10,689 nt of DNA from Spirochaetaceae bacterium (GTDB lineage Bacteria > Spirochaetota > Spirochaetia > UBA9216), in NCBI GenBank assembly GCA_028527945.1, contig JAQQAK010000405.1:1-10689 (forward strand), in the 5' to 3' direction. A program made the position numbers and the translations under genes. Below are positions 5,286 to 10,689 of this stretch, one piece after another (within the stretch, counting starts at the first letter, position 1; each line of letters begins with the position of its first letter). The notes below the pieces were generated by a model, which was not told where the DNA came from, made no database searches, and saw only the letters and a list, made by a program, of their open reading frames with translations.

Positions 5286-7028
5286 TTGTTAAAAATGAAG
5301 CGTATGTCAAGAAATTATTTATGGATTAGTTTTTCAGTTCTGTTATTGTTCATCTATACTGGATGTCAAAGTAATCAGACTGCAAAAGTGCTCCCTGAAT
5401 TTGTTTCAGGAACAATTCAAACTACTGTTTATGGTCAGGTAGAAGGATATAATGATCCTGATTATGGGACTTTGATCTGGAAAGGAATTCCTTATGCTAA
5501 AGCGCCTTCTGGTGATTTAAGATGGAAGGAAGCTGTAGATCCAGAACCTTGGACAGATATTTATGATGCAACTAAGGCTGGAAATGTAGGAGTTCAATCA
5601 TCCTGGGGTAAAACCTTTGGCTCTGAAGATTGTCTTAACCTGGATATTTACAGACCTGATAGTAATGAAAACGGGCTTCCTGTCCTTGTATATATTCATG
5701 GCGGAAATAATCAGACAGGAACAAGTGAAGAGTTAAATGCCAGAATTCTTGCCAATAATGTAAATGCTGTTGTTGTTTCTGTAAATTACAGATTGGGTTT
5801 GCTGGGTTTTAATAATCTTCCTGCATTAAGGAGCGATAATGAACTTGAGAGTTCTGGTAATTATGCAATTCTGGATATAGCAAAATCTTTAGATTGGGTT
5901 AATCAGAATATTACAAGTTTTGGTGGTAATCCTGAAAATATTACAATTTCCGGCTTTTCTGCTGGTGGGCGTGATGTTATGGCAATGTTGATATCTCCAG
6001 TATTTAAAGGTAAATTTCAGAAAGCAATATCTTTGAGTGGCGGAATGACTCTTGCTGATTATAATATGAGTGCGGAATTAATCGCAAAAGCTATTGCTCC
6101 GCTCGCTGTAGAAGATGGGGTAAAGGGTACTGAGGAAGACGCTGAAGCCTGGTTATTAACAGATGCTCAGGATGTAAAAGACTATCTTTACTCAATAGCT
6201 CCTGAAAGACTTGCTAATCTTATGTCAAATGCTGGAATAAGAATGGCTGTATTCCCTCATTTATACAATGATGGAGTTGTTCTTCCTAAAGAAGGTTTTG
6301 ATACTGAAAATTATAATAATGTACCTCTTATAATGCTTACAGGCTCAGACGAGTTTTCATTATTCTCAAGATATGACGGTACATTTGTCAAATCAGTGTC
6401 TGATGATGACATTATAGCTGCTAATGAGAATGGCGCAAAATATTTATACGCGTATAAATATGGAAGCAAACTCTATGAGCTTTTTAACGCTCAGGAATCA
6501 GCAGAAAGAATGTTTGATAAATATGATGCTCCAATTTATACTTGTGATTTTGATTTTGGTGATAATCCAGAAATTGTAGGTGATAAAATGGGACATATTT
6601 TTGGCTCTTTCCATGGTATATGGATTCCATTTCTTGCAGGAGAACCTTCTGGATTTTCCGGTATGTTTCCTGAATCTTTTACTGGTGCCGGAACTCAGGA
6701 TCTTGCTGCCAAATTTACCCTTTATATTAAAAACTTTCTCTGGGCAGGAGATCCTAACAGTGAAGGTTTAGTTGAATGGAAGGCTTGGGAATCTGCAACA
6801 GAAGGTCCTGCACAGCTTCACCTTGATGCTGATAAAGATAGTGCAGTCATTACAATGACAGATGAAAGAGCTGATTATTCTGCTATTCTGGCTGAAATGG
6901 ATGCGGATACAACAATACCTGAAGATGTAAAAGCTCAGCTTAATAGCGGTGTATTAAGTGGCCGATGGTTTAGCGGGCAGTTGGATGAATATTACAAAAA
7001 TACAAACCTCTGGATTGGAGTAAAATAA
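5286..7028 (+). CDS. Lipoprotein type-B carboxylesterase (alpha/beta hydrolase)
   Basis: 580 residues from a TTG start at 5286, which sits 6 nt after AAAGGAG; an ATG at 5295 is 15 nt away, and the upstream ATG at 5250 and GTG-type starts lack a site. The signal peptide ends in IYTGC (lipid-bearing Cys27). Type-B carboxylesterase signatures run in order: WKGIPYAKAPSGDLRW, SEDCLNLDIYRP, VLVYIHGG (oxyanion loop, HGG 138-140), NYRLGLLGF, FGGNPENITISGFSAGG with nucleophile Ser225 (GFSAG in place of the usual GESAG), a likely acidic residue in TGSDEF (Glu356), and His443 in GSFHGIW. All three catalytic positions are therefore present. Usual length is 500-560. It probably hydrolyses carboxylic esters of dietary or plant origin at the cell surface; the substrate is not readable. 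It has its own promoter and strong terminator. AT-rich, like the other esterase, but from a different hydrolase family. Confidence 0.92.
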   Translation: MLKMKRMSRNYLWISFSVLLLFIYTGCQSNQTAKVLPEFVSGTIQTTVYGQVEGYNDPDYGTLIWKGIPYAKAPSGDLRWKEAVDPEPWTDIYDATKAGNVGVQSSWGKTFGSEDCLNLDIYRPDSNENGLPVLVYIHGGNNQTGTSEELNARILANNVNAVVVSVNYRLGLLGFNNLPALRSDNELESSGNYAILDIAKSLDWVNQNITSFGGNPENITISGFSAGGRDVMAMLISPVFKGKFQKAISLSGGMTLADYNMSAELIAKAIAPLAVEDGVKGTEEDAEAWLLTDAQDVKDYLYSIAPERLANLMSNAGIRMAVFPHLYNDGVVLPKEGFDTENYNNVPLIMLTGSDEFSLFSRYDGTFVKSVSDDDIIAANENGAKYLYAYKYGSKLYELFNAQESAERMFDKYDAPIYTCDFDFGDNPEIVGDKMGHIFGSFHGIWIPFLAGEPSGFSGMFPESFTGAGTQDLAAKFTLYIKNFLWAGDPNSEGLVEWKAWESATEGPAQLHLDADKDSAVITMTDERADYSAILAEMDADTTIPEDVKAQLNSGVLSGRWFSGQLDEYYKNTNLWIGVK

Positions 7029-7038
7029 AAAATAATAT

Positions 7039-7074
7039 AGCTGACTTAGATATAATCTGAGTCAGCTTTTTTTT
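7039..7074 (+). terminator. Strong intrinsic terminator after the carboxylesterase gene
   Basis: AGCTGACTTAGAT (7039-7051) pairs with ATCTGAGTCAGCT (7055-7067) around a 3-nt ATA loop. The single mismatch is a U-G wobble in plus-strand RNA only. A run of eight T (7067-7074) follows at once. Confidence 0.95.
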
Positions 7075-7116
7075 AACTCATTCACAAGCTTTTATAAAAT
7101 AAATAATCAGACATTA

Positions 7117-7158
7117 TTGGAATAAATTAGATAGTCTTGTATGATTGTTTGGTCATAC
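7117..7158 (+). promoter_or_regulatory. Promoter with overlapping dyad for the methyltransferase gene
   Basis: TTGGAA (7117-7122), 17-bp spacer, TATGAT (7140-7145). The -10 overlaps the left arm of a dyad, GTATGA (7139-7144) and TCATAC (7153-7158), with an 8-nt spacer spanning the expected start near 7152. A regulator bound there would block the promoter. The leader would be about 38 nt. Confidence 0.55.
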
Positions 7159-7189
7159 GTATAAACTTTTAATTATGGGAGTTGTTCAG

Positions 7190-7792
7190 GTGTCTGAATG
7201 GAATCATAACACGCATTATCATAATTTAATACTAAGTATATTATCAGAAAATTGCGGATCAGCGCTCGATATCGGCAGCGGTCTTGGGTTGTTCTCTTCT
7301 AAATTATCTTCTGTTTTTAAAGAGGTATACAGCATTGAGCCCGATTCTTCTTCTGTTGAATATTCCAAAGAAAAATATAAGGCCTTAAAAAATATAAGCT
7401 ACATTACGGATCCATTTATTGAGCATCACTTTGATGGACAGAAATTTGATTTTATATCAGCGATAGCTTCAGTTCACCATATGGATCTTGAGAATACCCT
7501 TAAAAAGATGAAAACCTTAATTAAATCGGGTGGTAGTATCGTTATACTTGGACTTTACAGGGAATCTTCTTTGATTGATTTCTTTATAAGCCTGATTGCA
7601 ATACTACCAAACTTATTTATGAATCTGCGCTTAAAAAAGAATAAAACAGATAATTGTGAAATGATTACAACCCGGCCCATGATGACTATTGGAGAAATAA
7701 AGAACACAGCTGACAAGGTTTTTGGTGAATACCGCTTTAAGCGTCATCTTTTCTGGAGATATTCATTGGTTTATGAACCACCAGTAAATTGA
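7190..7792 (+). CDS. Class I SAM-dependent methyltransferase
   Basis: 200 residues from a GTG start at 7190, chosen because GGGAG lies 8 nt upstream and the protein then begins MSEWNHNTHYH, the typical start of this methyltransferase group. An ATG at 7175 lacks a ribosome binding site, and an in-frame TTG at 7145 falls in the promoter -10. The SAM-binding motif I is ALDIGSGLG (25-33), the acidic residue closing strand 2 is Glu50 (SIEPD), and strand 4 has FDFISAIASVHHMD (86-99). A glycine turn follows in KSGGSIVILGLYR (112-124). A hydrophobic insert (about 128-144) may be an amphipathic or membrane-touching cover. The ending RHLFWRYSLVYE matches the family's closing motif. Small-molecule methylation is likely; the acceptor is unknown. 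It has its own promoter and lies 77 bp before the MarR gene with no terminator between, so some read-through is possible. Confidence 0.9.
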   Translation: MSEWNHNTHYHNLILSILSENCGSALDIGSGLGLFSSKLSSVFKEVYSIEPDSSSVEYSKEKYKALKNISYITDPFIEHHFDGQKFDFISAIASVHHMDLENTLKKMKTLIKSGGSIVILGLYRESSLIDFFISLIAILPNLFMNLRLKKNKTDNCEMITTRPMMTIGEIKNTADKVFGEYRFKRHLFWRYSLVYEPPVN

Positions 7793-7812
7793 TTTGATGT
7801 TTCTTTTGTGTA

Positions 7813-7841
7813 TTGACATTCTGCCTCCTTATAGTTAACAT
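7813..7841 (+). promoter_or_regulatory. Promoter of the marR - EF-Ts paralogue operon
   Basis: TTGACA (7813-7818, perfect -35), 17-bp spacer, TAACAT (7836-7841). The -10 lies on the centre of a large palindrome, so repressor binding and polymerase binding should exclude one another. The TTG inside the -35 could be mistaken for a start codon of the downstream frame. Confidence 0.7.
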
Positions 7842-7859
7842 GTTAACTATATGGAGGCA
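7822..7859. promoter_or_regulatory. 38-bp palindrome, likely MarR operator
   Basis: The 19-bp arms 7822-7840 and 7841-7859 meet without a spacer and pair with only one mismatch (7829/7852). The central 20 bp, ATAGTTAACATGTTAACTAT, is a perfect palindrome. The outer arms are TGCCTCC and GGAGGCA; the latter contains the ribosome binding site GGAGG of the MarR gene. Position over the -10 and the next gene being a MarR make autorepression the obvious reading. MarR sites are typically 16-20 bp dyads, so the extra outer arms are unusual. Confidence 0.75.
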
Positions 7860-7869
7860 TTCGCAGCAA

Positions 7870-8325
7870 ATGAACAGAATAGACGATTTAACATTTAACG
7901 CCATGTACAGCGTTCTTCAGAGCGGTATGTGGCTTCTTAACGACCTTGAAGCATATCTTAGGCCCCTTGATATGTCGCAGGCCAGGCTTTCTATTCTTCT
8001 GGAAATAACCGCCTCCGATGGTATTGTCAGTCCCAATGAGATAGCAAGGATTACGGGTAAAAGCCGGCCGGGAATTACCCGGACAATAGAGAAGCTGTCG
8101 GAAAGCGGATATATATTAATAAGCAGGGACTTTAGCGATGGCAGAAGAAAGAAGCTGGCTTTAACTCCAAAGGGAGAGGAGCTTTTGAATCAGATTATTC
8201 CTGAGTATAACCGCAGAATTCTGGCCATGAGCTCAGAACTCTCGGATGATGAAAAGTTGGAGCTTATAAGGCTTCTTGGAAAAATAAATTTCCTGGACAA
8301 GGATAAAAGAATAGGAGGAGAGTAA
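7870..8325 (+). CDS. MarR-family transcriptional repressor
   Basis: 151 residues, the normal length. The ATG at 7870 is used because an earlier in-frame TTG (7813) lies in the promoter; GGAGG is 12 nt upstream, somewhat long. A dimerisation helix is followed by the winged helix-turn-helix: MSQARLSILLEI (35-46), SPNEIARITGKSRPGITRTI (54-73), and the wing DFSDGRRKKLALTPKG (87-102), with the Asp-x-Arg pair Asp90/Arg92 typical of the family. MarR proteins bind a palindrome as dimers and release it on binding small phenolic or drug-like ligands. First gene of a three-gene operon; its stop is followed after one base by the next ATG. Probably represses itself, the 101-aa protein and the EF-Ts paralogue. 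GC-richer than the flanking esterase gene. Confidence 0.93.
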   Translation: MNRIDDLTFNAMYSVLQSGMWLLNDLEAYLRPLDMSQARLSILLEITASDGIVSPNEIARITGKSRPGITRTIEKLSESGYILISRDFSDGRRKKLALTPKGEELLNQIIPEYNRRILAMSSELSDDEKLELIRLLGKINFLDKDKRIGGE

Positions 8326-8326
8326 C

Positions 8327-8632
8327 ATGAACTATACAAATCTTTTTGACTCAATCAAGGCAAAGGCCTTCCGGGGAAAATCTTCTGATATTGATTCGAT
8401 TATGAGGACCCTGGATGAAGGTGATTTTCCTATAAGCCGGGCGGTAGATTTTTATCTCGGCTTTGTTACAAATGATGAGGGGCTTGAGCGCCTTTCGCAT
8501 TATCTCTTTTCCGGAACCCAGATTCAGCGTAACTACTGCGCGCTGTTTTTTGAGAGAAGAAATGATTGGGAACTTATTAATAAGGCATACGATGACGGCT
8601 GTATTGATGCTATACAGGCCTATTCACGATAA
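8327..8632 (+). CDS. Unknown 101-residue protein in the MarR operon
   Basis: I do not recognise this family. The start ATG lies one base after the MarR stop, with GGAGGAG (8314-8320) inside the end of the marR gene 6 nt upstream, so it is translationally coupled and real. It has no signal peptide or membrane segment. It looks mainly helical, with an acidic, soluble character: DIDSIMRTLDEGDFPISRAV, then LSHYLFSGTQIQRNYCALFF and DWELINKAYDDGCIDAIQAY. The last two stretches resemble short alpha-helical hairpins of the HEAT/armadillo sort, which would suggest a protein-binding role, but that is only an impression. It ends 11 nt before the EF-Ts paralogue; a joint function with it, for example as a partner or chaperone, is a guess from the operon alone. 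Confidence 0.8.
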   Translation: MNYTNLFDSIKAKAFRGKSSDIDSIMRTLDEGDFPISRAVDFYLGFVTNDEGLERLSHYLFSGTQIQRNYCALFFERRNDWELINKAYDDGCIDAIQAYSR

Positions 8633-8643
8633 AGGAATAAACT

Positions 8644-9486
8644 ATGAACACTAATCCTATATCTTTGAAACAGATAAAAGAGCTTAGGGCAAGGACCCTT
8701 ATAGGAATAAAAGACTGCAAGGCCGCGCTTATACAGGCCGGCGGTGATATTGATGAGGCCGTAAGCATTCTGAAGAGAAACGGACGAATTAAGGCAAATT
8801 CAAGAATTCAGCGCAAGACTGATAATGGCTGTGCTTTTATTTATCGGGATACTGACAAGCTTGCCATAGCGCTTCAGACTTGTGAGTCTGAGTCAGTAGC
8901 AATTAATAATGTCTTTCGTTCCGCGGGACATAAGCTTGTGGAGGTAATTGCGGCCTCCGGTTCAACAGATTTGACATCTGACATGGAACTTCTTTTAAAG
9001 GACTCAATGGCCATTTTTAAGGAGAACATGAGCTTGAGAGAGGCTGTTTACTGGAATATTGGTAAAGACGAGATCGTTGGAGAATATATCCACAATGATG
9101 GTGAGATTATAGCGGTTGTTAAACTTAAGGCAGATAGAGCTGGAGCGCAGCATGATAATACCATAAAGAGCCTATGCTCTGATTTGGCAATGCATATATG
9201 CGCGGCAGCGCCCATGTTTCTGGACAGACAATCGGTTGATTCCGGTTATTTGGCAGAGTATGTGGAGCTCTTTCTGTCTCAGTCTCGTGAAATTGAGAAT
9301 GTAAATGATGAAACAAGGCAAAATATTGCCAAAGGAAAGCTTTCAAAACATCTTTCAACATTGTGTTTAATGGAACAGGAGTATGTTAAGGATAACAAGA
9401 AAAGTATTAAACAGGTTATCAGCGATGCCGAAAAGCTGACCGGCTATAATATTGAGCTGACAGATTTTGCCAGACTTGCAGTATAA
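8644..9486 (+). CDS. Divergent EF-Ts paralogue with altered TDFV motif
   Basis: 280 residues, full EF-Ts length. Residues 6-47 are an EF-Ts N-terminal UBA-like domain (QIKELRARTLIGIKDCKAAL, then GGDIDEAVSILKRNG). The core follows to LAMHICAAAPMFL (181-193; E. coli IAMHVAASKPEF), and the end SIKQVISDAEKLTGYNIELTDFARL matches the EF-Ts C-terminal module. EF-Ts releases GDP from EF-Tu. Its signature CQTDFVAK is here CESESVAI (80-87), so the Asp and Phe of E. coli EF-Ts (Asp80, Phe81), which disturb the Mg2+ site and wedge into EF-Tu, become Glu and Ser. The gene is not beside rpsB but last in a MarR operon (AAGGA 7 nt before the ATG). I infer a specialised paralogue that may still bind EF-Tu but act differently; a canonical tsf should exist elsewhere. 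Structured 3' sequence follows. Confidence 0.88.
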   Translation: MNTNPISLKQIKELRARTLIGIKDCKAALIQAGGDIDEAVSILKRNGRIKANSRIQRKTDNGCAFIYRDTDKLAIALQTCESESVAINNVFRSAGHKLVEVIAASGSTDLTSDMELLLKDSMAIFKENMSLREAVYWNIGKDEIVGEYIHNDGEIIAVVKLKADRAGAQHDNTIKSLCSDLAMHICAAAPMFLDRQSVDSGYLAEYVELFLSQSREIENVNDETRQNIAKGKLSKHLSTLCLMEQEYVKDNKKSIKQVISDAEKLTGYNIELTDFARLAV

Positions 9487-9501
9487 AAACTCAAGTCTGG
9501 C
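9469..9501 (+). repeat. Inverted repeat across the stop codon of the EF-Ts paralogue
   Basis: GCCAGACTTG (9469-9478) and CAAGTCTGGC (9492-9501) are perfect 10-bp arms with a 13-nt loop holding the TAA stop. There is no T-run after it, so it is not a simple terminator; it may protect the mRNA end or slow ribosomes near the stop. Confidence 0.6.
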
Positions 9502-9530
9502 CAAGGCTATTTATCGTGTTTTAGCCAAAG

Positions 9531-9584
9531 AACCCATTGGATCCCATGGGTTAAGAATTATGGGATCCAACTCCAATGCTTTTT
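9531..9584 (+). terminator. Terminator region with two alternative stems after the EF-Ts paralogue
   Basis: TTGGATCCCAT (9537-9547) and ATGGGATCCAA (9560-9570) are perfect 11-bp arms with a 12-nt loop. AACCCAT (9531-9537) and ATGGGTT (9546-9552) make a competing 7-bp stem. CATTGGA (9535-9541) can also pair with TCCAATG (9572-9578), directly before TTTTT (9580-9584). One of these probably ends the MarR operon transcript. Confidence 0.65.
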
Positions 9585-9638
9585 GATATTAAGGTTTAAG
9601 ATAGTTTTTATTAGATAAATTATAATAGCCCTTGTTTA

Positions 9639-9668
9639 AATGACCGTTTTTATATTAAAGCGGTCATT
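9639..9668. terminator. Hairpin between convergent genes, probable terminator
   Basis: AATGACCGTTTT (9639-9650) pairs with AAAGCGGTCATT (9657-9668) around a 6-nt loop. One pair (9647/9660) is a U-G wobble in plus-strand RNA and a mismatch on the minus strand, but 8 bp are perfect either way. Flanking T-runs are short on both sides. It lies between the EF-Ts paralogue and the convergent lipoprotein gene and may serve both. Confidence 0.5.
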
Positions 9669-9743
9669 GTTGTTTATATGTTTGAATAAAACAGATAAAG
9701 AATCTAAAAATATAGAACGTAAACTATAATATAAATTATAAAA

Positions 9744-10292
9744 TTACTTTGCTTTGGCAGCAGCCCAGTATTCTTCTATTCCTGAATCTTGTAATTTTTG
9801 TGAAATTTCTTTCATTTCATCATCTTTAATTTCTTCAAAAGTTACATAAAATGTGAAATGCCCACTTCGTGTCTGTTCTTCAACATATTTTATTGTGAAT
9901 GGTAATATGTTATAAGTTCCAGCCTCAACATCAAAAGAAAAACGCACCGGATAATCTATATAATTTTTTCCATTTTCAAAAGTACTATTTGAGCCAAGAG
10001 TAACTCTAACTTTTTGTGTTGTAACAGTTCCACATGGCGACTTGATATAATAATTAATATTTTTATCGCTTATGAGTTTTAGCAAACGTTTTGAGCCATC
10101 ATCAAAGTATAATGTTAACCTCAATTTAGGTGTGGTGTTACTATCTATGTCTCTCTTTGTTTGAATTACAATAAGAGAATCATTTTGTGATGATGGTGTT
10201 GGAAGCGAAGAGCAGGAAACAGCAAAAGCTGACAGAATAATTATTAAACTGATACTAACAATATTAAAAATATTGACTTTAACTAACCTCAT
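9744..10292 (-). CDS. Hypothetical lipoprotein
   Basis: 182 residues. A basic, hydrophobic signal peptide ends in the lipobox FAVSC with lipidated Cys27, followed by a Ser/Pro-rich linker (SSLPTPSSQND). The mature part is beta-rich (LRLTLYFDDGSKRLLKL, YPVRFSFDVEAGTYNILPF, GHFTFYVTFEE) and looks like a small Ig- or jelly-roll-like fold. It ends in a charged helix (DDEMKEISQKLQDSGIEEYW). I do not recognise a family. The start has AAGGAG 8 nt upstream. It is divergent from the protease gene, the two ATGs being only 50 bp apart, which suggests joint control and perhaps a related envelope role. Codon use is AT-rich like the esterases. Confidence 0.82.
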   Translation of the reverse strand: MRLVKVNIFNIVSISLIIILSAFAVSCSSLPTPSSQNDSLIVIQTKRDIDSNTTPKLRLTLYFDDGSKRLLKLISDKNINYYIKSPCGTVTTQKVRVTLGSNSTFENGKNYIDYPVRFSFDVEAGTYNILPFTIKYVEEQTRSGHFTFYVTFEEIKDDEMKEISQKLQDSGIEEYWAAAKAK

Positions 10293-10302
10293 TTATTATA
10301 CT
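10273..10302 (+). promoter_or_regulatory. Candidate promoter of the trypsin-like protease gene
   Basis: TTGACT (10273-10278), 18-bp spacer, TATACT (10297-10302). It overlaps the first codons and ribosome binding site of the divergent lipoprotein gene. The predicted leader is about 34 nt. Sequence match only. Confidence 0.4.
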
Positions 10303-10342
10303 CCTTGTAAGTTAATAAGAATGCATCAAAAGGACTATTCAT

Positions 10343-10689
10343 ATGCGAAAATATTCTATCACAATACTTTTTTCTTTACTAAGCGTTTTTTCTGTTTTCT
10401 CACAAAATTTTGATATGCAAAATTGTACACAGGCTGTTCGCCCTGTTAAAATTGCCATTTATTTTGATAAAGAGTTGATACCTGATAATCAAATTCCAAT
10501 TTTCCAAAAAATAGAAAAAAGAATGAATGAAAAGCTTATAGATTCATACTATACTCTTGCTTCTGGCTCAGGTTTTTTTATTACTGATAATGGAAATCTA
10601 ATAACTAATTATCATGTCATTAATACAAATTCGATAGGAATGTATATAAATAATATTTCAAATGCTTTTACAAATAGAATATCGAAAAA
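10343..10689 (+). CDS. Secreted trypsin/HtrA-like serine protease, N-terminal part only
   Basis: The frame is open from ATG 10343 to the window end (115 codons). A signal peptide (MRKYSITILFSLLSVFSVFS, then Gln21) indicates export. After a ~50-residue lead, ASGSGFFITDNGNLITNYHVI (73-93) matches the start of the S1C/trypsin-2 fold: the GSGF strand, then the TNYHV motif with the catalytic His91. The catalytic Asp and Ser and any PDZ domain would lie beyond the window, so whether it is a true HtrA or another trypsin-like protein is open. AAAAGGA is about 9 nt upstream of the start. Divergent from the lipoprotein gene. Confidence 0.85.
   Translation, partial: MRKYSITILFSLLSVFSVFSQNFDMQNCTQAVRPVKIAIYFDKELIPDNQIPIFQKIEKRMNEKLIDSYYTLASGSGFFITDNGNLITNYHVINTNSIGMYINNISNAFTNRISK

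Noticed and set aside
1..10689. CRISPR array, tRNA, rRNA, transposase or phage gene
   Set aside because: No regularly spaced repeats, no cloverleaf or rRNA segments and no transposase or phage proteins were seen in any frame; the only long repeat is the 166-bp pair.

Overview
The window looks like a piece of an AT-rich bacterial chromosome, most likely a host-associated spirochaete of the Treponema type. The grounds are the three lipoproteins with Cys lipoboxes (two of them esterases), short secreted proteins with spirochaete-like signal peptides, and AGGAG-type ribosome binding sites with occasional TTG/GTG starts. This placement is an inference; there is no rRNA, tRNA or canonical housekeeping marker to confirm it.

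Layout, left to right. A LysR-type regulator (minus strand, C-terminus cut by the window edge) lies downstream of a minus-strand lipoprotein esterase of the EstA/PHB-depolymerase-like type, separated from it by a strong intrinsic terminator. About 860 bp without a convincing gene follows. It contains the first copy of a ~166-bp direct repeat and ends in a structured leader for a secreted ankyrin-repeat protein. Next come a short TrmO/TsaA-family protein, the second repeat copy, and an AraC regulator with a GyrI-like effector domain. The repeat reads straight into the AraC frame, giving a spurious 77-residue extension; the real start is a TTG just past the repeat. A second lipoprotein esterase (type-B carboxylesterase) follows, with its own promoter and terminator. 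Then come a SAM-dependent methyltransferase and a compact three-gene operon: MarR repressor, an unknown 101-aa protein, and an EF-Ts paralogue. The right end has a convergent minus-strand lipoprotein, divergently paired with a trypsin/HtrA-like secreted protease that runs off the window.

The genes do not form one pathway. Two compositional styles alternate: an AT-rich style (LysR, both esterases, right-end lipoprotein and protease) and a clearly more GC-rich style (ankyrin, TrmO, AraC, MarR operon). This fits a mosaic accessory region. The two items I rate highest are (i) the MarR-controlled EF-Ts paralogue, which has lost the TDFV motif used to act on EF-Tu, with a large perfect palindrome on its promoter, and (ii) the 166-bp repeat pair, which bounds the ankyrin/TrmO segment and abuts the AraC ribosome binding site.
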